Both the position numbers and the translations under genes were made by a program. The notes below the pieces were generated by a model. The model worked only from the letters and a program-made list of their open reading frames with translations, ran no database searches and was not told where the DNA came from. Shown here in pieces: positions 8,939 to 17,330 of a stretch of 64,000 bases of DNA. Source of the DNA: Devosia sp. (GTDB taxonomy: Bacteria > Pseudomonadota > Alphaproteobacteria > Rhizobiales > Devosiaceae). Position 1 is the stretch's first letter; each line of letters begins with the position of its first letter. The stretch is from NCBI RefSeq assembly GCF_028290625.1, contig NZ_JAQGJM010000037.1, positions 99,117 through 163,116 on the forward strand. Reading direction: 5' to 3'.

Positions 8939-9583
8939 TTAGTTACCAACCGTGGGGAGTTGCTTGCCCCAGGTAAAAGCTTGCGGGATCGTGGGTGTAG
9001 CGGCGGCCGGTGCGGCCGCTGCCTGTTCCGCCGGGGCGGGGCCGCCTGGCAATTGCTTGCCCCAGGTGAAAGCCTGCGGCACCGTAGCCACAGGTTCGGC
9101 CGGAGCGGCGGCATCGCCAGCAGGAGCCGCGGCGCCGCCGGCGTCGAGTGCAGCCGCGGCGACACTGGCTGCGCCAGCGGCCGTCTCGGCCGGAAGCGAG
9201 ATGGCATAGTCACGGTCGGAGGTCAGCGATTTATCGTCGGGCGTCGCGCCGTTGAACTGCATGATATAGGCGATGATGTTGACATAGGTCTCCTCACCCA
9301 GCTTGCCGGGTGCGGATGGCGGCATGGCCACCGAGATGAAGTCGTATAGTCCACCGACCGTGTCCCAGTTCTGCATCACGTCGGGACCGACGAGGGCGGG
9401 TGCCTCATTGCCTTCGAGATTGCGTCCATGGCACTGGGAGCAGTTGGAATCGAATGCAGTCTTTCCGGCCGTCGCCTGTTCGGCGGTGAAGTTGCCGGCC
9501 ATGACGGAGCCGGTGCTCAGGGCACTGCAGACCAGGGTCGCAATACCGAGGGGAGCGGCGATCCGCTTGAGTTTGAAAGGCAC
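8939..9583 (-). CDS. Periplasmic cytochrome c with repeated C-terminal tail
   Basis: 214 residues from a GTG that follows GGGAGG. A signal peptide is followed by a single class I c-type heme site, CSQCH, near residue 48, with the distal methionine probably in SVAMPPSAPGKL. It is the likely electron acceptor of the PQQ dehydrogenase encoded 49 bases downstream. After about residue 135 the protein becomes a long Ala/Pro-rich tail. That tail carries the peptide PQAFTWGKQLP twice, spaced about 33 residues apart, the second copy at the very C-terminus. This tail is not part of the cytochrome fold and may be a docking element. Confidence 0.88.
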   Translation of the reverse strand: MPFKLKRIAAPLGIATLVCSALSTGSVMAGNFTAEQATAGKTAFDSNCSQCHGRNLEGNEAPALVGPDVMQNWDTVGGLYDFISVAMPPSAPGKLGEETYVNIIAYIMQFNGATPDDKSLTSDRDYAISLPAETAAGAASVAAAALDAGGAAAPAGDAAAPAEPVATVPQAFTWGKQLPGGPAPAEQAAAAPAAATPTIPQAFTWGKQLPTVGN

Positions 9584-9746
9584 AGAAACCTCCCTATAAG
9601 TTATGATTTACGACAGCAAAATTGTTTGCTCTCAGTCGTTTAAGGCAAAACGTCGTGTCCTAGATTTAGCCCTGGAGAAACCGAAAGTACAGGGTATTTT
9701 GCCGCGATCCGTCCACTTTGCTGCCGCAATTCAGATCAAGTCGAGA

Positions 9747-10580
9747 TCATTTTTGCAGGTCGGAGACCGGCTCCTCGATGTCCTTATCAAGGCCATACCG
9801 CACACTCAGACGGAGCATAACGCCAGACTTCTCAAGCAGTTCCAGAGCGTCGGCGACGGCGCGTTTGAGAGTCTGATCGCCTTTCCATAGGCCCAAGGCC
9901 ATGCGGAAGCGCGGGGATATACTTTCGTCTAACCAGAACATGGTCAGCGTGTTTATGTCGAGATCGAGGCTAGCCGCGACGAAGCGCTCGGTGATTCCGG
10001 CGGCGACCGTTCCGGACTTCAGTGCGTGTTCGAGTTCGGCCGGGCTGCGCATCAATTGGGCTCGCAGTCCCTGCTTGCGCAGCCAGCCGGACAGCGCCAG
10101 ACGGTCCAGCCCGGCGGTGCCGGGCAGGATGGCGACGGTGCTGCCCGAAGGAGGCATGGTGCCGGTTGCCGATATGCCAACCCAGCCGGTTTCGGCCGGG
10201 GTCGGAATGGTTTGCAAAAAGCTACGAGTCTGGGCGGTGTCGGCCACACCGCCGGCAATGATGTCGCATTGCGCGCGCGTCAGGGACCAATTGCGCGGAT
10301 TGAAATCCTTGCCGATCGAAGGCAGGACGTTCAACGCCAGTTTGAGCCCGAGGTTTTTGGCAATGGCATCGACCAATTCGGCGTCAAAGCCAGGTCGGGA
10401 CGGGTCGCCGGTTACGAGGGGCGGATAGCTGGGGGGCACACAGACCTTGAGCACGCCGTCGCGCTGCCGGTCCTGCAGCGAGGTGTCGGGCGGCAGGTAA
10501 CTCACTGCCACGAGGAGCGCCGCCACAATGGCGATATTAAGCGCGGCCTGAAGCCAGCGATGTGGCTTTGCCCCATTCAT
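9747..10580 (-). CDS. Membrane-anchored family 3 solute-binding protein
   Basis: 277 residues. The ATG at 10580 overlaps the stop of the upstream permease gene (ATGA), so translation is coupled. Residues 9-28 form a hydrophobic helix without an evident cleavage site, so the protein is probably anchored with its binding domain in the periplasm. The domain matches family 3 binding proteins: LKVCVPPSYPPLVTGDP, then GFDAELVDAIAKNLG. It belongs to the same unit as the ABC-2 exporter and the PQQ dehydrogenase. Comparable binding proteins occur with PQQ alcohol dehydrogenase ABC systems, so a sensing or assembly role is as likely as transport. Confidence 0.75.
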   Translation of the reverse strand: MNGAKPHRWLQAALNIAIVAALLVAVSYLPPDTSLQDRQRDGVLKVCVPPSYPPLVTGDPSRPGFDAELVDAIAKNLGLKLALNVLPSIGKDFNPRNWSLTRAQCDIIAGGVADTAQTRSFLQTIPTPAETGWVGISATGTMPPSGSTVAILPGTAGLDRLALSGWLRKQGLRAQLMRSPAELEHALKSGTVAAGITERFVAASLDLDINTLTMFWLDESISPRFRMALGLWKGDQTLKRAVADALELLEKSGVMLRLSVRYGLDKDIEEPVSDLQK

Positions 10581-11389
10581 GAGCGGCTGAAGTCGACGAG
10601 CGCCAACGCGAAGAAGATGATGGCCATGCCAAAGATCACGGCTGGCCCGTAGATCGGCGGGAACTGGTTGAACCCGATCAGGATACCGCGCAGGGCGTCG
10701 ACCGCGTAGGTGATCGGATTGACCTGCACCATGAACACCAGCCACTCCGGATAGGCCGTGGCGGTCTGCGTTCGGGTCAGTGCGGGGTCGAGCGGGAAGA
10801 CCGAAGACGAGGTGAAATAGAGCGGCAGGATGATGGTGTTGGAGAAGACCCCGAAGCCCTCAAAGCTGCGGACGCGACCCGCCAGAATGACGCCAAAGCT
10901 CGTCAGCCCAAAGGCCAGCACGAACATCAGTCCCAGCGCCATGGCCATCTGCTCGATGCTCAGCGTGACGTCGGCGAACCGCGCCAGGATCAACACCAGT
11001 GCGCCGTGGAGCATGGCGACCGTGCTGCCGCCCAGCACCTTGCCGAGCAGGATCAGCGAACGCGGCATGGGTGAAACCAGCACCTCGCGCAGGAAGCCGA
11101 ACTCGCGATCCCAGATGACCGACACCGCGAACTGGATCGAGGTGTACATGATGTTGAGCACGATGACGGCGGGAAACAGGAACTGCAGGTAGGTGTAGGG
11201 GATCACATAACGCACCTCCCCAAAGACCTCGCCGCGAAAGTAGGGATTGAGGCCGACACCCAGGATGAGCAGCCAGATCAGCGGCCTGCTGACCCCGCCG
11301 ATCATCTGGCCGCGATCGCGGGTGGCGCGCATGATTTCACGCAGCCATACGCCGTAGACGCCACGCAGCAGGACTATTGGTCTGCTCAT
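10577..11389 (-). CDS. ABC-2 type exporter permease (PQQ alcohol-dehydrogenase associated)
   Basis: 270 residues with about six membrane helices and the ABC-2 permease layout. Examples are LIWLLILGVGLNPYFRG, the cytoplasmic stretch WDREFGFLREVLVSPMPRS, and the C-terminal VNPITYAVDALRGILIG. It starts at the ATG at 11389, overlapping the ATPase stop by four bases (ATGA), and its own stop overlaps the binding-protein start. ABC-2 pairs of this kind accompany PQQ-dependent alcohol dehydrogenases (PedC-like), where they are thought to export toxic alcohols or aldehydes or assist assembly. The assignment to that subgroup is from context. Confidence 0.85.
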   Translation of the reverse strand: MSRPIVLLRGVYGVWLREIMRATRDRGQMIGGVSRPLIWLLILGVGLNPYFRGEVFGEVRYVIPYTYLQFLFPAVIVLNIMYTSIQFAVSVIWDREFGFLREVLVSPMPRSLILLGKVLGGSTVAMLHGALVLILARFADVTLSIEQMAMALGLMFVLAFGLTSFGVILAGRVRSFEGFGVFSNTIILPLYFTSSSVFPLDPALTRTQTATAYPEWLVFMVQVNPITYAVDALRGILIGFNQFPPIYGPAVIFGMAIIFFALALVDFSRS

Positions 11390-12357
11390 CGCCGCCCTCC
11401 ACGCTTGCCTGCGGCGCGCTCGGCGTCGCGCTGGCCATCGGCCTGATCCCTGAGCTGGCGGCCGGTCAGCGACAGAAAGACGCTTTCGAGGGTCGGCGGC
11501 TGGAACCGGATTTCCGCCAGGCTGTCGCGAAATTCGGTGAGGAAGGCGTCGGCTACGGCGTCGTCGTTTGCCGGCAGGGCAAGAGCGTGGGTTCCAAGCG
11601 GCTTGGCCTCCGGATACCGCGCCAGGATGGCTTTGCCCGCAACGGGATCTTTCGGCACAACATGCAACCAGCGCATGCCATAGCGCGCCTTGAGCTCGTC
11701 GGGCGAACCCTGAACGATGATCTTGCCGTGGTCGATAACGCAGACCATGTCCGCACCCTCCACTTCCTCGATGTAGTGCGTGGTGGTGAGAACGGTCAAT
11801 TCGCGCTCGCGGCGCAACTGGTCGAGATATTGCCAGATGCGCTGGCGGGTTTGTGCGTCGAGGCCAACCGTCGGCTCGTCGAGAAACAGAATTTCCGGCT
11901 CGTGCAGCAGCGCCCGCGCGATTTCCAGCCGCCGGCGCATGCCGCCCGAAAAACTGCGGACAATCTCGTCGCGCCAATCCTGCAGCTCGACCAGTTCTAG
12001 CACGGCGGCGCTGCGGGCACGCCGCTCCTTGGGCGCCATGCCATAGACCAGGCCGTGGAAATCGAGGTTCTCCCACGCGCTGAGCCGATCATCGAGGCTG
12101 GAATCCTGGAAGACGACGCCGATGGACTGCCGGGCCCGCGTGGGTTGGCTGACAACGTCCACGCCCGCAACGCTGGCCCGGCCGCCATCGGGCCGCCGCA
12201 GCGTGCAGAGAATGTTGATCAGGGTGGTCTTGCCCGCCCCATTGGGGCCAAGCAACGCTATGCTGGTGCCGCGTGGAACATCAAGGCTGACGTGCTCCAG
12301 CGCCATCTTGGCGCCATAGGAGGCACTGACATCTTCTACCGAGATGGCGGCGGTCAT
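11386..12357 (-). CDS. ABC exporter ATPase (PQQ alcohol-dehydrogenase associated)
   Basis: 323 residues from the ATG at 12357 (MTAAISVEDV); an in-frame start 66 bases upstream adds a non-homologous leader. The nucleotide-binding domain is complete: Walker A GPNGAGKTT, signature SFSGGMRRRLEIA, Walker B ILFLDEPTVGLD, switch His in TTTHYIEE. An extra C-terminal domain of about 90 residues, ending in a basic tail, is typical of DrrA/NodI-type exporters. It forms an exporter with the next gene. It is the first gene of the minus-strand unit leading to the PQQ enzyme, although a 163-base gap separates the cytochrome gene. Confidence 0.88.
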   Translation of the reverse strand: MTAAISVEDVSASYGAKMALEHVSLDVPRGTSIALLGPNGAGKTTLINILCTLRRPDGGRASVAGVDVVSQPTRARQSIGVVFQDSSLDDRLSAWENLDFHGLVYGMAPKERRARSAAVLELVELQDWRDEIVRSFSGGMRRRLEIARALLHEPEILFLDEPTVGLDAQTRQRIWQYLDQLRRERELTVLTTTHYIEEVEGADMVCVIDHGKIIVQGSPDELKARYGMRWLHVVPKDPVAGKAILARYPEAKPLGTHALALPANDDAVADAFLTEFRDSLAEIRFQPPTLESVFLSLTGRQLRDQADGQRDAERAAGKRGGRR

Positions 12358-12506
12358 TGCAGTCGCTTTCGCATCAGTCAGCTTGAACGCGACTTGGTTG
12401 CCCCATGCAAGCCCGATCAGCAAGCCTTACTTTCTTGCATAGCCACACTGCACCGCAAAGCGCGTTGGCAGCGATTATCTTCCCGCGTGCAACGCGAACA
12501 GAACTG

Positions 12507-13217
12507 TCAAAATCCGCGCAGGATTTCAGACAGCTTGCGTTGCGGGCCGGCACTTTCGGAAACATCGATGCCTGAAAGCAGGTCGACCAGGTGGCTGGTC
12601 ATGAGCTCGGAGGCGTCCAGCTCGCTGTTGGCGGCGATGGCATCGACCAGGGCGTGGTGGGCGTGGCTTTCGCAAAATGTATCCGCGCGCCGCGAGTAGA
12701 GCGAGATGATCAGGGCCGACCGGGAACATAGGGACGTGATGATCTCAGTCAATATGGTCTGGCCGGCGATCTCGGCGATACCCTCATGGAAGCGCGCCGA
12801 CAGCATGACCGCATCACCCTGACGACCATCGTGGATCGCCTTGTGTTCTTCGTCGAGATGGCGGCGCAGGACCTTGACGTCCGAAGGCTTGGCGATGGCC
12901 GCGGCCATCGCGGCAACCTTCGGCTCAATAATGGCGCGGGCTTCGAACACTTCGCGGGCTTCACGCTTGGTCGGCTTGGCGACAAACGCCCCGCGATTGG
13001 GTTCGAGCTGGACCAGCCGATCATGCGCCAGTGCCTGAAGCGCCGCGCGCACCAGGGTACGGCTAACCGAATAGACTTCGCCGAGTTCATCCTCGGGAAG
13101 CTTGGTGCCGGGAGCGATATTGTGCGCCAGAATTGCCGATTTCAGATCGTCGTAGATCTGACCCCAGCGGCCACTTGTCACCACCCCGGATGCGCGATCT
13201 TCGTTCGATTTCAGCAT
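12507..13217 (-). CDS. GntR family transcriptional regulator, FCD subfamily
   Basis: 236 residues. The N-terminal winged helix-turn-helix (about 15-80) has the GntR pattern: IYDDLKSAILAHNIAPGTKL, then SVSRTLVRAALQALAHDRLV. The C-terminal helical FCD domain binds metals and small carboxylates, with candidate ligands in RFHEGIAE and HAHHALVDAI. It sits at the end of the minus-strand cluster of amidohydrolases and transporter genes, 79 bases after the last stop. FadR/FCD regulators bind palindromes of the TTGTATACAA kind, and four such sites lie in front of genes between 23 and 35 kb. It is the only GntR gene in the window, so it is the obvious candidate for these sites. Confidence 0.9.
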   Translation of the reverse strand: MLKSNEDRASGVVTSGRWGQIYDDLKSAILAHNIAPGTKLPEDELGEVYSVSRTLVRAALQALAHDRLVQLEPNRGAFVAKPTKREAREVFEARAIIEPKVAAMAAAIAKPSDVKVLRRHLDEEHKAIHDGRQGDAVMLSARFHEGIAEIAGQTILTEIITSLCSRSALIISLYSRRADTFCESHAHHALVDAIAANSELDASELMTSHLVDLLSGIDVSESAGPQRKLSEILRGF

Positions 13218-13296
13218 GCCTGAACCCTCTCCACGCTACATAAGTTGTCCGCAGGGCCCGCGCAAGATTGGATTCATTTCTTCGTCAGTTCGTACA

Positions 13297-14760
13297 CTAG
13301 ATAGCGGCACGGAAAGTCGGCGGGAATATCTCGTCTACCGGCCGCCGCTGGTAGTCACGCTCGGAATATCCCGCCTTCATCGTGGCGTAGTATTCCTTCA
13401 ACCGCTGTGACATCGCCTCCGCATCGACGCCGGGGAGATTTCGGTCCTCCATGACCGTGCGGCCATTGATGATGACGGTGCTGATATCGGCGCCGGTGCA
13501 ATTCATGTGCAGGGTGCGGATCGGGTCCTCGATCATGCCGACGCGCGGGTTGGTCAGGTCGACCACGATCATGTCGGCCTTGGCGCCGACCGCGAGGCGG
13601 CCGAGATCGTCGCGACCCAAAGCGGCCGCGCCGCCCAGTGTGGCAGCACGGTAAATCTCGGCGGCACCGCCGGCATCGGTGCGCCCTTCGATGACCTTGG
13701 GGATATGTACGCCGATGTCGATATTGCGGATCATGTCGGGTGGATAGGAGTCGGTGCCCATGGCGAACTTGACGCCGGCTGCACGGTATTTTGGGAAGCT
13801 TTCGAGCGCCGTGCCGTAGCGCAGCGAGGTCATCGGGCAGTGGATGACCGTGGCGCCGCTGCTGGCGAGGCGTTCGAGATCGCCCGTGCCCTTGTTTGGG
13901 TTGCGGCTGTGGCTATCTAGGAAGATCGCATGCGGAATCAACAGGTCCGGCCCGAGTAGGCCGGTCTCATCGAGCAGGTCGAGCGGCGTCTTGCCATATC
14001 GCGCGTCGAGTAGCCGCAATTCCTTGAGCCCCTGCAGGCAGTGCAGACGCACCTTCACGCCCAGGCGCCTGGATGCCGCGGCCGTCTTGCGCATCAGCTC
14101 TGGCGTCATGGTCTCGATACGGGCGGGCAGCAAAGCGCCGCGGATCAAGCCATCATGGGCGCCATCGAAATCCTCGATGAAGCGGACGGCATCGGCAAAG
14201 CCCGCTTCGCCCAATGCTTCATTCCACAGCACGTCGCGCGTGCCGTCGGCGCGGACGACATTGACGCCTGCGCGATAGCTCGGCCCGGCATAGAGGCGCA
14301 GGCCGAGCCGGCCAGCGATGCTGGCGGCAGCGGCCCATTCGTCATAGGTCTCGCACCACTCATTGTGCATCTCGCCGCCGATCGGCATGGCGGTGGTGAT
14401 GCCGTTGCGGATCAGCTGGGTGAAGGCGAATTCGTGGCGGAAATCGCGGTCGGCAGGCGAGAACACATCGTGGCGGCGATTGAGGAAATAGTCTTCGGAC
14501 CAATCGAGCCCGGTCGCGGTCTCGGGGCCATGCCAGCTGTCGATCAGGGCATGGTCGATATCGGCCAGCGCATCGAGGTCGATGAAACCAGGGCCCAGGA
14601 TCGCCTCGCCGGCATCGATGACTTTGTCGGGCGTACCGGGAAAGCTCTTGCCGACAAAGATGATGGTTTCGCCCTCATAGGCCACTTCTCCGTCCCGGAT
14701 GATGACGTGGTCGCCCCCCTCGTAGCCGATGACGAAGGCGGCCCTGACCAGCGTGATCAC
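13297..14760 (-). CDS. Amidohydrolase-superfamily protein lacking the first metal motif
   Basis: 487 residues from a GTG that overlaps the preceding amidohydrolase stop (GTGA), so the two are translationally coupled. Overall it resembles the AtzA/TrzN/SsnA group. The later metal ligands are visible: RLHCLQG, LIPHAIFLD and AMGTDSYPPDM. The strand-1 motif that should read HxH after GxxD instead reads GFIDLDALADIDHA, replacing the two histidines with Leu/Asp-type residues. It may use an altered metal site, or be an inactive partner of the adjacent intact enzyme. The C-terminal composite domain is present (ADMIVVDLTNPRV). The substrate is unknown; deaminase or dechlorinase activity cannot be assumed. 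Confidence 0.8.
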   Translation of the reverse strand: MITLVRAAFVIGYEGGDHVIIRDGEVAYEGETIIFVGKSFPGTPDKVIDAGEAILGPGFIDLDALADIDHALIDSWHGPETATGLDWSEDYFLNRRHDVFSPADRDFRHEFAFTQLIRNGITTAMPIGGEMHNEWCETYDEWAAAASIAGRLGLRLYAGPSYRAGVNVVRADGTRDVLWNEALGEAGFADAVRFIEDFDGAHDGLIRGALLPARIETMTPELMRKTAAASRRLGVKVRLHCLQGLKELRLLDARYGKTPLDLLDETGLLGPDLLIPHAIFLDSHSRNPNKGTGDLERLASSGATVIHCPMTSLRYGTALESFPKYRAAGVKFAMGTDSYPPDMIRNIDIGVHIPKVIEGRTDAGGAAEIYRAATLGGAAALGRDDLGRLAVGAKADMIVVDLTNPRVGMIEDPIRTLHMNCTGADISTVIINGRTVMEDRNLPGVDAEAMSQRLKEYYATMKAGYSERDYQRRPVDEIFPPTFRAAI

Positions 14761-16232
14761 GCCTCGATCTCCGGCGGCAGCGGCAGGTCGATCGGGCCTT
14801 CGAAGGTGCGCTGCACCATGCCCCAGCCGGGATCGGTCAAATGGCTCTCGAGCCCGCCGCGCTTGACCACCGCCCAGGCCTGGGCCTCGGCTTCCTGCAG
14901 CACCGCATCGAGATCGACGGTGAGGATGCGCTTGTCCTCCATCAATATCTTGCCATCGACGATGACCGTCTCGACGTCCTGGCCGACGGCCTGCAATACG
15001 AGGCGATGCACAACCATCCAGTTCGGCGCCAGATGGGGCTTGCGCAGGTTGACGATCGTGACGTCGGCCTTCTTGCCCACTTCGAGCGAGCCGACTTCAT
15101 TTTCCATGCCGAGCGCCTTGGCGGCATCGATAGTGATCATTTCGAACAGCTTGCCGGCGGGCAGCAGATAGGCATCCTGGTTACGCCAGCGATGCGCCAG
15201 CTGCGCCAGCTTGGCGGCCTGGAGCAGGTCGAAGGTGGCCCACGGGGCAGAGCCATCGGTGGTAATGGCGACATTGACGCCGCGCTGCATCATCTCGATC
15301 ACCGGGGCCCTGCCGCCGGGCGAATGGGTCATGCTGGTGCCGGTCTCGGCCAGGATATCCACCTCGTCAAGGCTCAGCCCGATGCAGTGCTGCAAATGCA
15401 CGTTCGGCCCCAGAATGGCGCTTTCCGGGTCCTGCCAGGCCATGCGGATATGGCCGGCAAAGGCATCGGAATGAATGCGCGTGCCGTGCTTGGCCGCCAG
15501 TTCCTTGACCCGCCTGCCCTGCATCCGGTCTTCGGGCGTCGAGCGCGTGGCGCGATCGGGCGTCGTCGGATTGGACGGATCGATCGATGGCATGATGGTG
15601 AACGGCGTCACGAACGCCTTGATGCGGCCATCGGCAGTGCCGTTGACGGTCTCGATCACGGCTTCGGCGCCCGCCATCAGCTCATCGAAGCTGACCGAAT
15701 AGCGGGTTGGCTCGCCGTCAACCCACCGCGTGGTCGGATGTGGCCAGGGCAGGCCGGCCGGGCCGGTGCAGACAATGTCACGCAGGCCGACCGCCGCATA
15801 GCCCTTGGTCTGGTTGATAGCGAAGGTCGGATCGTCGCTGCGCGGCGCCGAACCCACTACGCTGACCGAGGTAGTGACGCCCATGCGCAACCTGTCGGTG
15901 GCGGAGATATAGCCGTCGGCAAGCCAGAAGTCGGGCGTGGTATAGTGAAAATACATTGGCGTGACGATGCGCATCCAGACCGATGGCGTGTCGACCCCAA
16001 GCGTCTTGACGATCGAATGGCCCGCATGACCATGTGCATCGACGAGGCCGGGAATAACCGCCCGCCCGGTGCAGTCGATCTGCTTATGTTGCGGATAAAG
16101 CGGCAACAGGTCGGCGGTCGTGCCCACGGCGGCGATGCGGTCGCCGGTAATGGCCACCGCGCCATCCTCGATGATAGCGCGGTCAGGCCCCATGGTCACC
16201 ACGGTGCCATGGACAAGCAGCAGGTCGGACAT
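14757..16232 (-). CDS. Amidohydrolase (AtzA/SsnA-type aminohydrolase family)
   Basis: 491 residues, ATG after GAAGGAG. All metal-site motifs are present: GLVDAHGHAGHS (HxH), RIHSDAFAGH, LQHCIGLS and TTDGSAPW. The fold is the imidazolonepropionase/chlorohydrolase type, whose members deaminate or hydrolyse cyclic nitrogen compounds such as guanine, melamine, atrazine or creatinine. It lies between an isomerase-like gene and the atypical amidohydrolase, in the operon of a CUT1-type importer and a creatinase-like protein. A role in opening or deaminating an imported nitrogen heterocycle is inferred. The exact substrate cannot be read from sequence. Confidence 0.88.
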   Translation of the reverse strand: MSDLLLVHGTVVTMGPDRAIIEDGAVAITGDRIAAVGTTADLLPLYPQHKQIDCTGRAVIPGLVDAHGHAGHSIVKTLGVDTPSVWMRIVTPMYFHYTTPDFWLADGYISATDRLRMGVTTSVSVVGSAPRSDDPTFAINQTKGYAAVGLRDIVCTGPAGLPWPHPTTRWVDGEPTRYSVSFDELMAGAEAVIETVNGTADGRIKAFVTPFTIMPSIDPSNPTTPDRATRSTPEDRMQGRRVKELAAKHGTRIHSDAFAGHIRMAWQDPESAILGPNVHLQHCIGLSLDEVDILAETGTSMTHSPGGRAPVIEMMQRGVNVAITTDGSAPWATFDLLQAAKLAQLAHRWRNQDAYLLPAGKLFEMITIDAAKALGMENEVGSLEVGKKADVTIVNLRKPHLAPNWMVVHRLVLQAVGQDVETVIVDGKILMEDKRILTVDLDAVLQEAEAQAWAVVKRGGLESHLTDPGWGMVQRTFEGPIDLPLPPEIEA

Positions 16233-16243
16233 AAAAGTCTCCT

Positions 16244-17320
16244 TCAGGCCGCGCGCTTGCGCAACGGCAGGTTCAAATCCTCGCAGATGCCGCGCAGATG
16301 GTCGCGGCTAGACAAAATGTCCCTGACCGCGGCGGCGTAGTCGAAATCGCGCACCTCCTCGACCAGTGGCGGCACGTCGCCCTCGGCGATCCGCTTCTCA
16401 TAGGCGTGGATCATGTCGACGAAATCGGCATATTCCTCGACCGTGCAATCCGGATGTGCCGCGATGAAGGCCGGCTCTGCCAGCTCCAGTTTGTTGAACT
16501 TTACGAACTTGGGGCCACCCTCATTAGGCGGGGAATTCTCGATAGTGATGTTGAGCTCCGGCTGCGCCGCGGCGAGAATTTTGAGGATCGCCGCATAGTC
16601 GACGACGCCCTGCCCGCAGGGCCGACTCTGCATCGCCGCGGTGCGGCCGTTGAAGATCACGCCTGAATCCTTGAAATGCGTCTGGCGCGTATAGGGCGCC
16701 ACCCGCTTGGCCACCCAGATGGGATGCTCGAGCCGCTGCAACCCATTATTGGTGTCGTAGACAATGCCGAAGGCGTCCGGTCCGCAGGCCTCGACCAGGC
16801 GCACCACTTCGAAGCTGGTGATCTCTTCGTGGGTCTCGATATTGATGTGGATGCCCAGATCGAGCGCAATCGGCTTGAGCAGGAGCAGCAATTTCTGAAT
16901 GCCCTCGAGCTGATCGGCCCAGGTGACATCGGTGCGGAAACGATCGGTGCCGAAGCGGCCGGGATAGTCCTTGTGGTTGGCGGTGCCGACCCAGAGCTCC
17001 CGGCAGTCGATGGCGGCGCAGGCCTCCATCATACGGCGGAAGCCGAGCAGCGTATCACCGTCCCCTATGGCGCGCATTTCCGGCGTTTCGGGCAGTGCAT
17101 AAGGGTTCACCTTGCCCAGGCCCATTTCGACATACATGCCCAATTCGTCCGCCCTCTGGCGAACGGCCTTGAGCGCGCCCGGATCGAGCGTCGGCGTCAC
17201 GTCGAGCACGGTGCGGAAGAACAGCCCGTCCATGCCAAGCTCCTTGCCATGATCCATGCTGGCAACGCCGCCGCGCTTCGCCGCCTCGGGAATTTTCCGC
17301 CCGTCGATACCTAACCGCAT
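16244..17320 (-). CDS. Sugar phosphate isomerase/epimerase-like TIM-barrel enzyme
   Basis: 358 residues from the ATG at 17320, which follows GGAGGAC; an earlier in-frame start adds nine residues without a ribosome site. It belongs to the xylose-isomerase-like AP-endonuclease-2 fold. Candidate metal ligands are the Glu in INIETHEEITSFE, Asp in GIVYDTNNG, His in RQTHFKDSG and Glu in NITIENSP. A paralogue encoded at 23403-24356 shares the THEEI(S/T)(S/T)FE motif. It sits 10 bases before the M24 gene end and 11 bases ahead of the amidohydrolase, inside one operon. Family members isomerise or dehydrate small polyols and ketoacids; the reaction here is unknown. Confidence 0.82.
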   Translation of the reverse strand: MRLGIDGRKIPEAAKRGGVASMDHGKELGMDGLFFRTVLDVTPTLDPGALKAVRQRADELGMYVEMGLGKVNPYALPETPEMRAIGDGDTLLGFRRMMEACAAIDCRELWVGTANHKDYPGRFGTDRFRTDVTWADQLEGIQKLLLLLKPIALDLGIHINIETHEEITSFEVVRLVEACGPDAFGIVYDTNNGLQRLEHPIWVAKRVAPYTRQTHFKDSGVIFNGRTAAMQSRPCGQGVVDYAAILKILAAAQPELNITIENSPPNEGGPKFVKFNKLELAEPAFIAAHPDCTVEEYADFVDMIHAYEKRIAEGDVPPLVEEVRDFDYAAAVRDILSSRDHLRGICEDLNLPLRKRAA

Positions 17321-17330
17321 GCTGTCCTCC

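Noticed and set aside
14841..16340. Plus-strand open frame of 499 codons opposite the intact amidohydrolase
   Set aside because: Antisense shadow produced by GC-rich third positions; the minus-strand protein carries all metal motifs.
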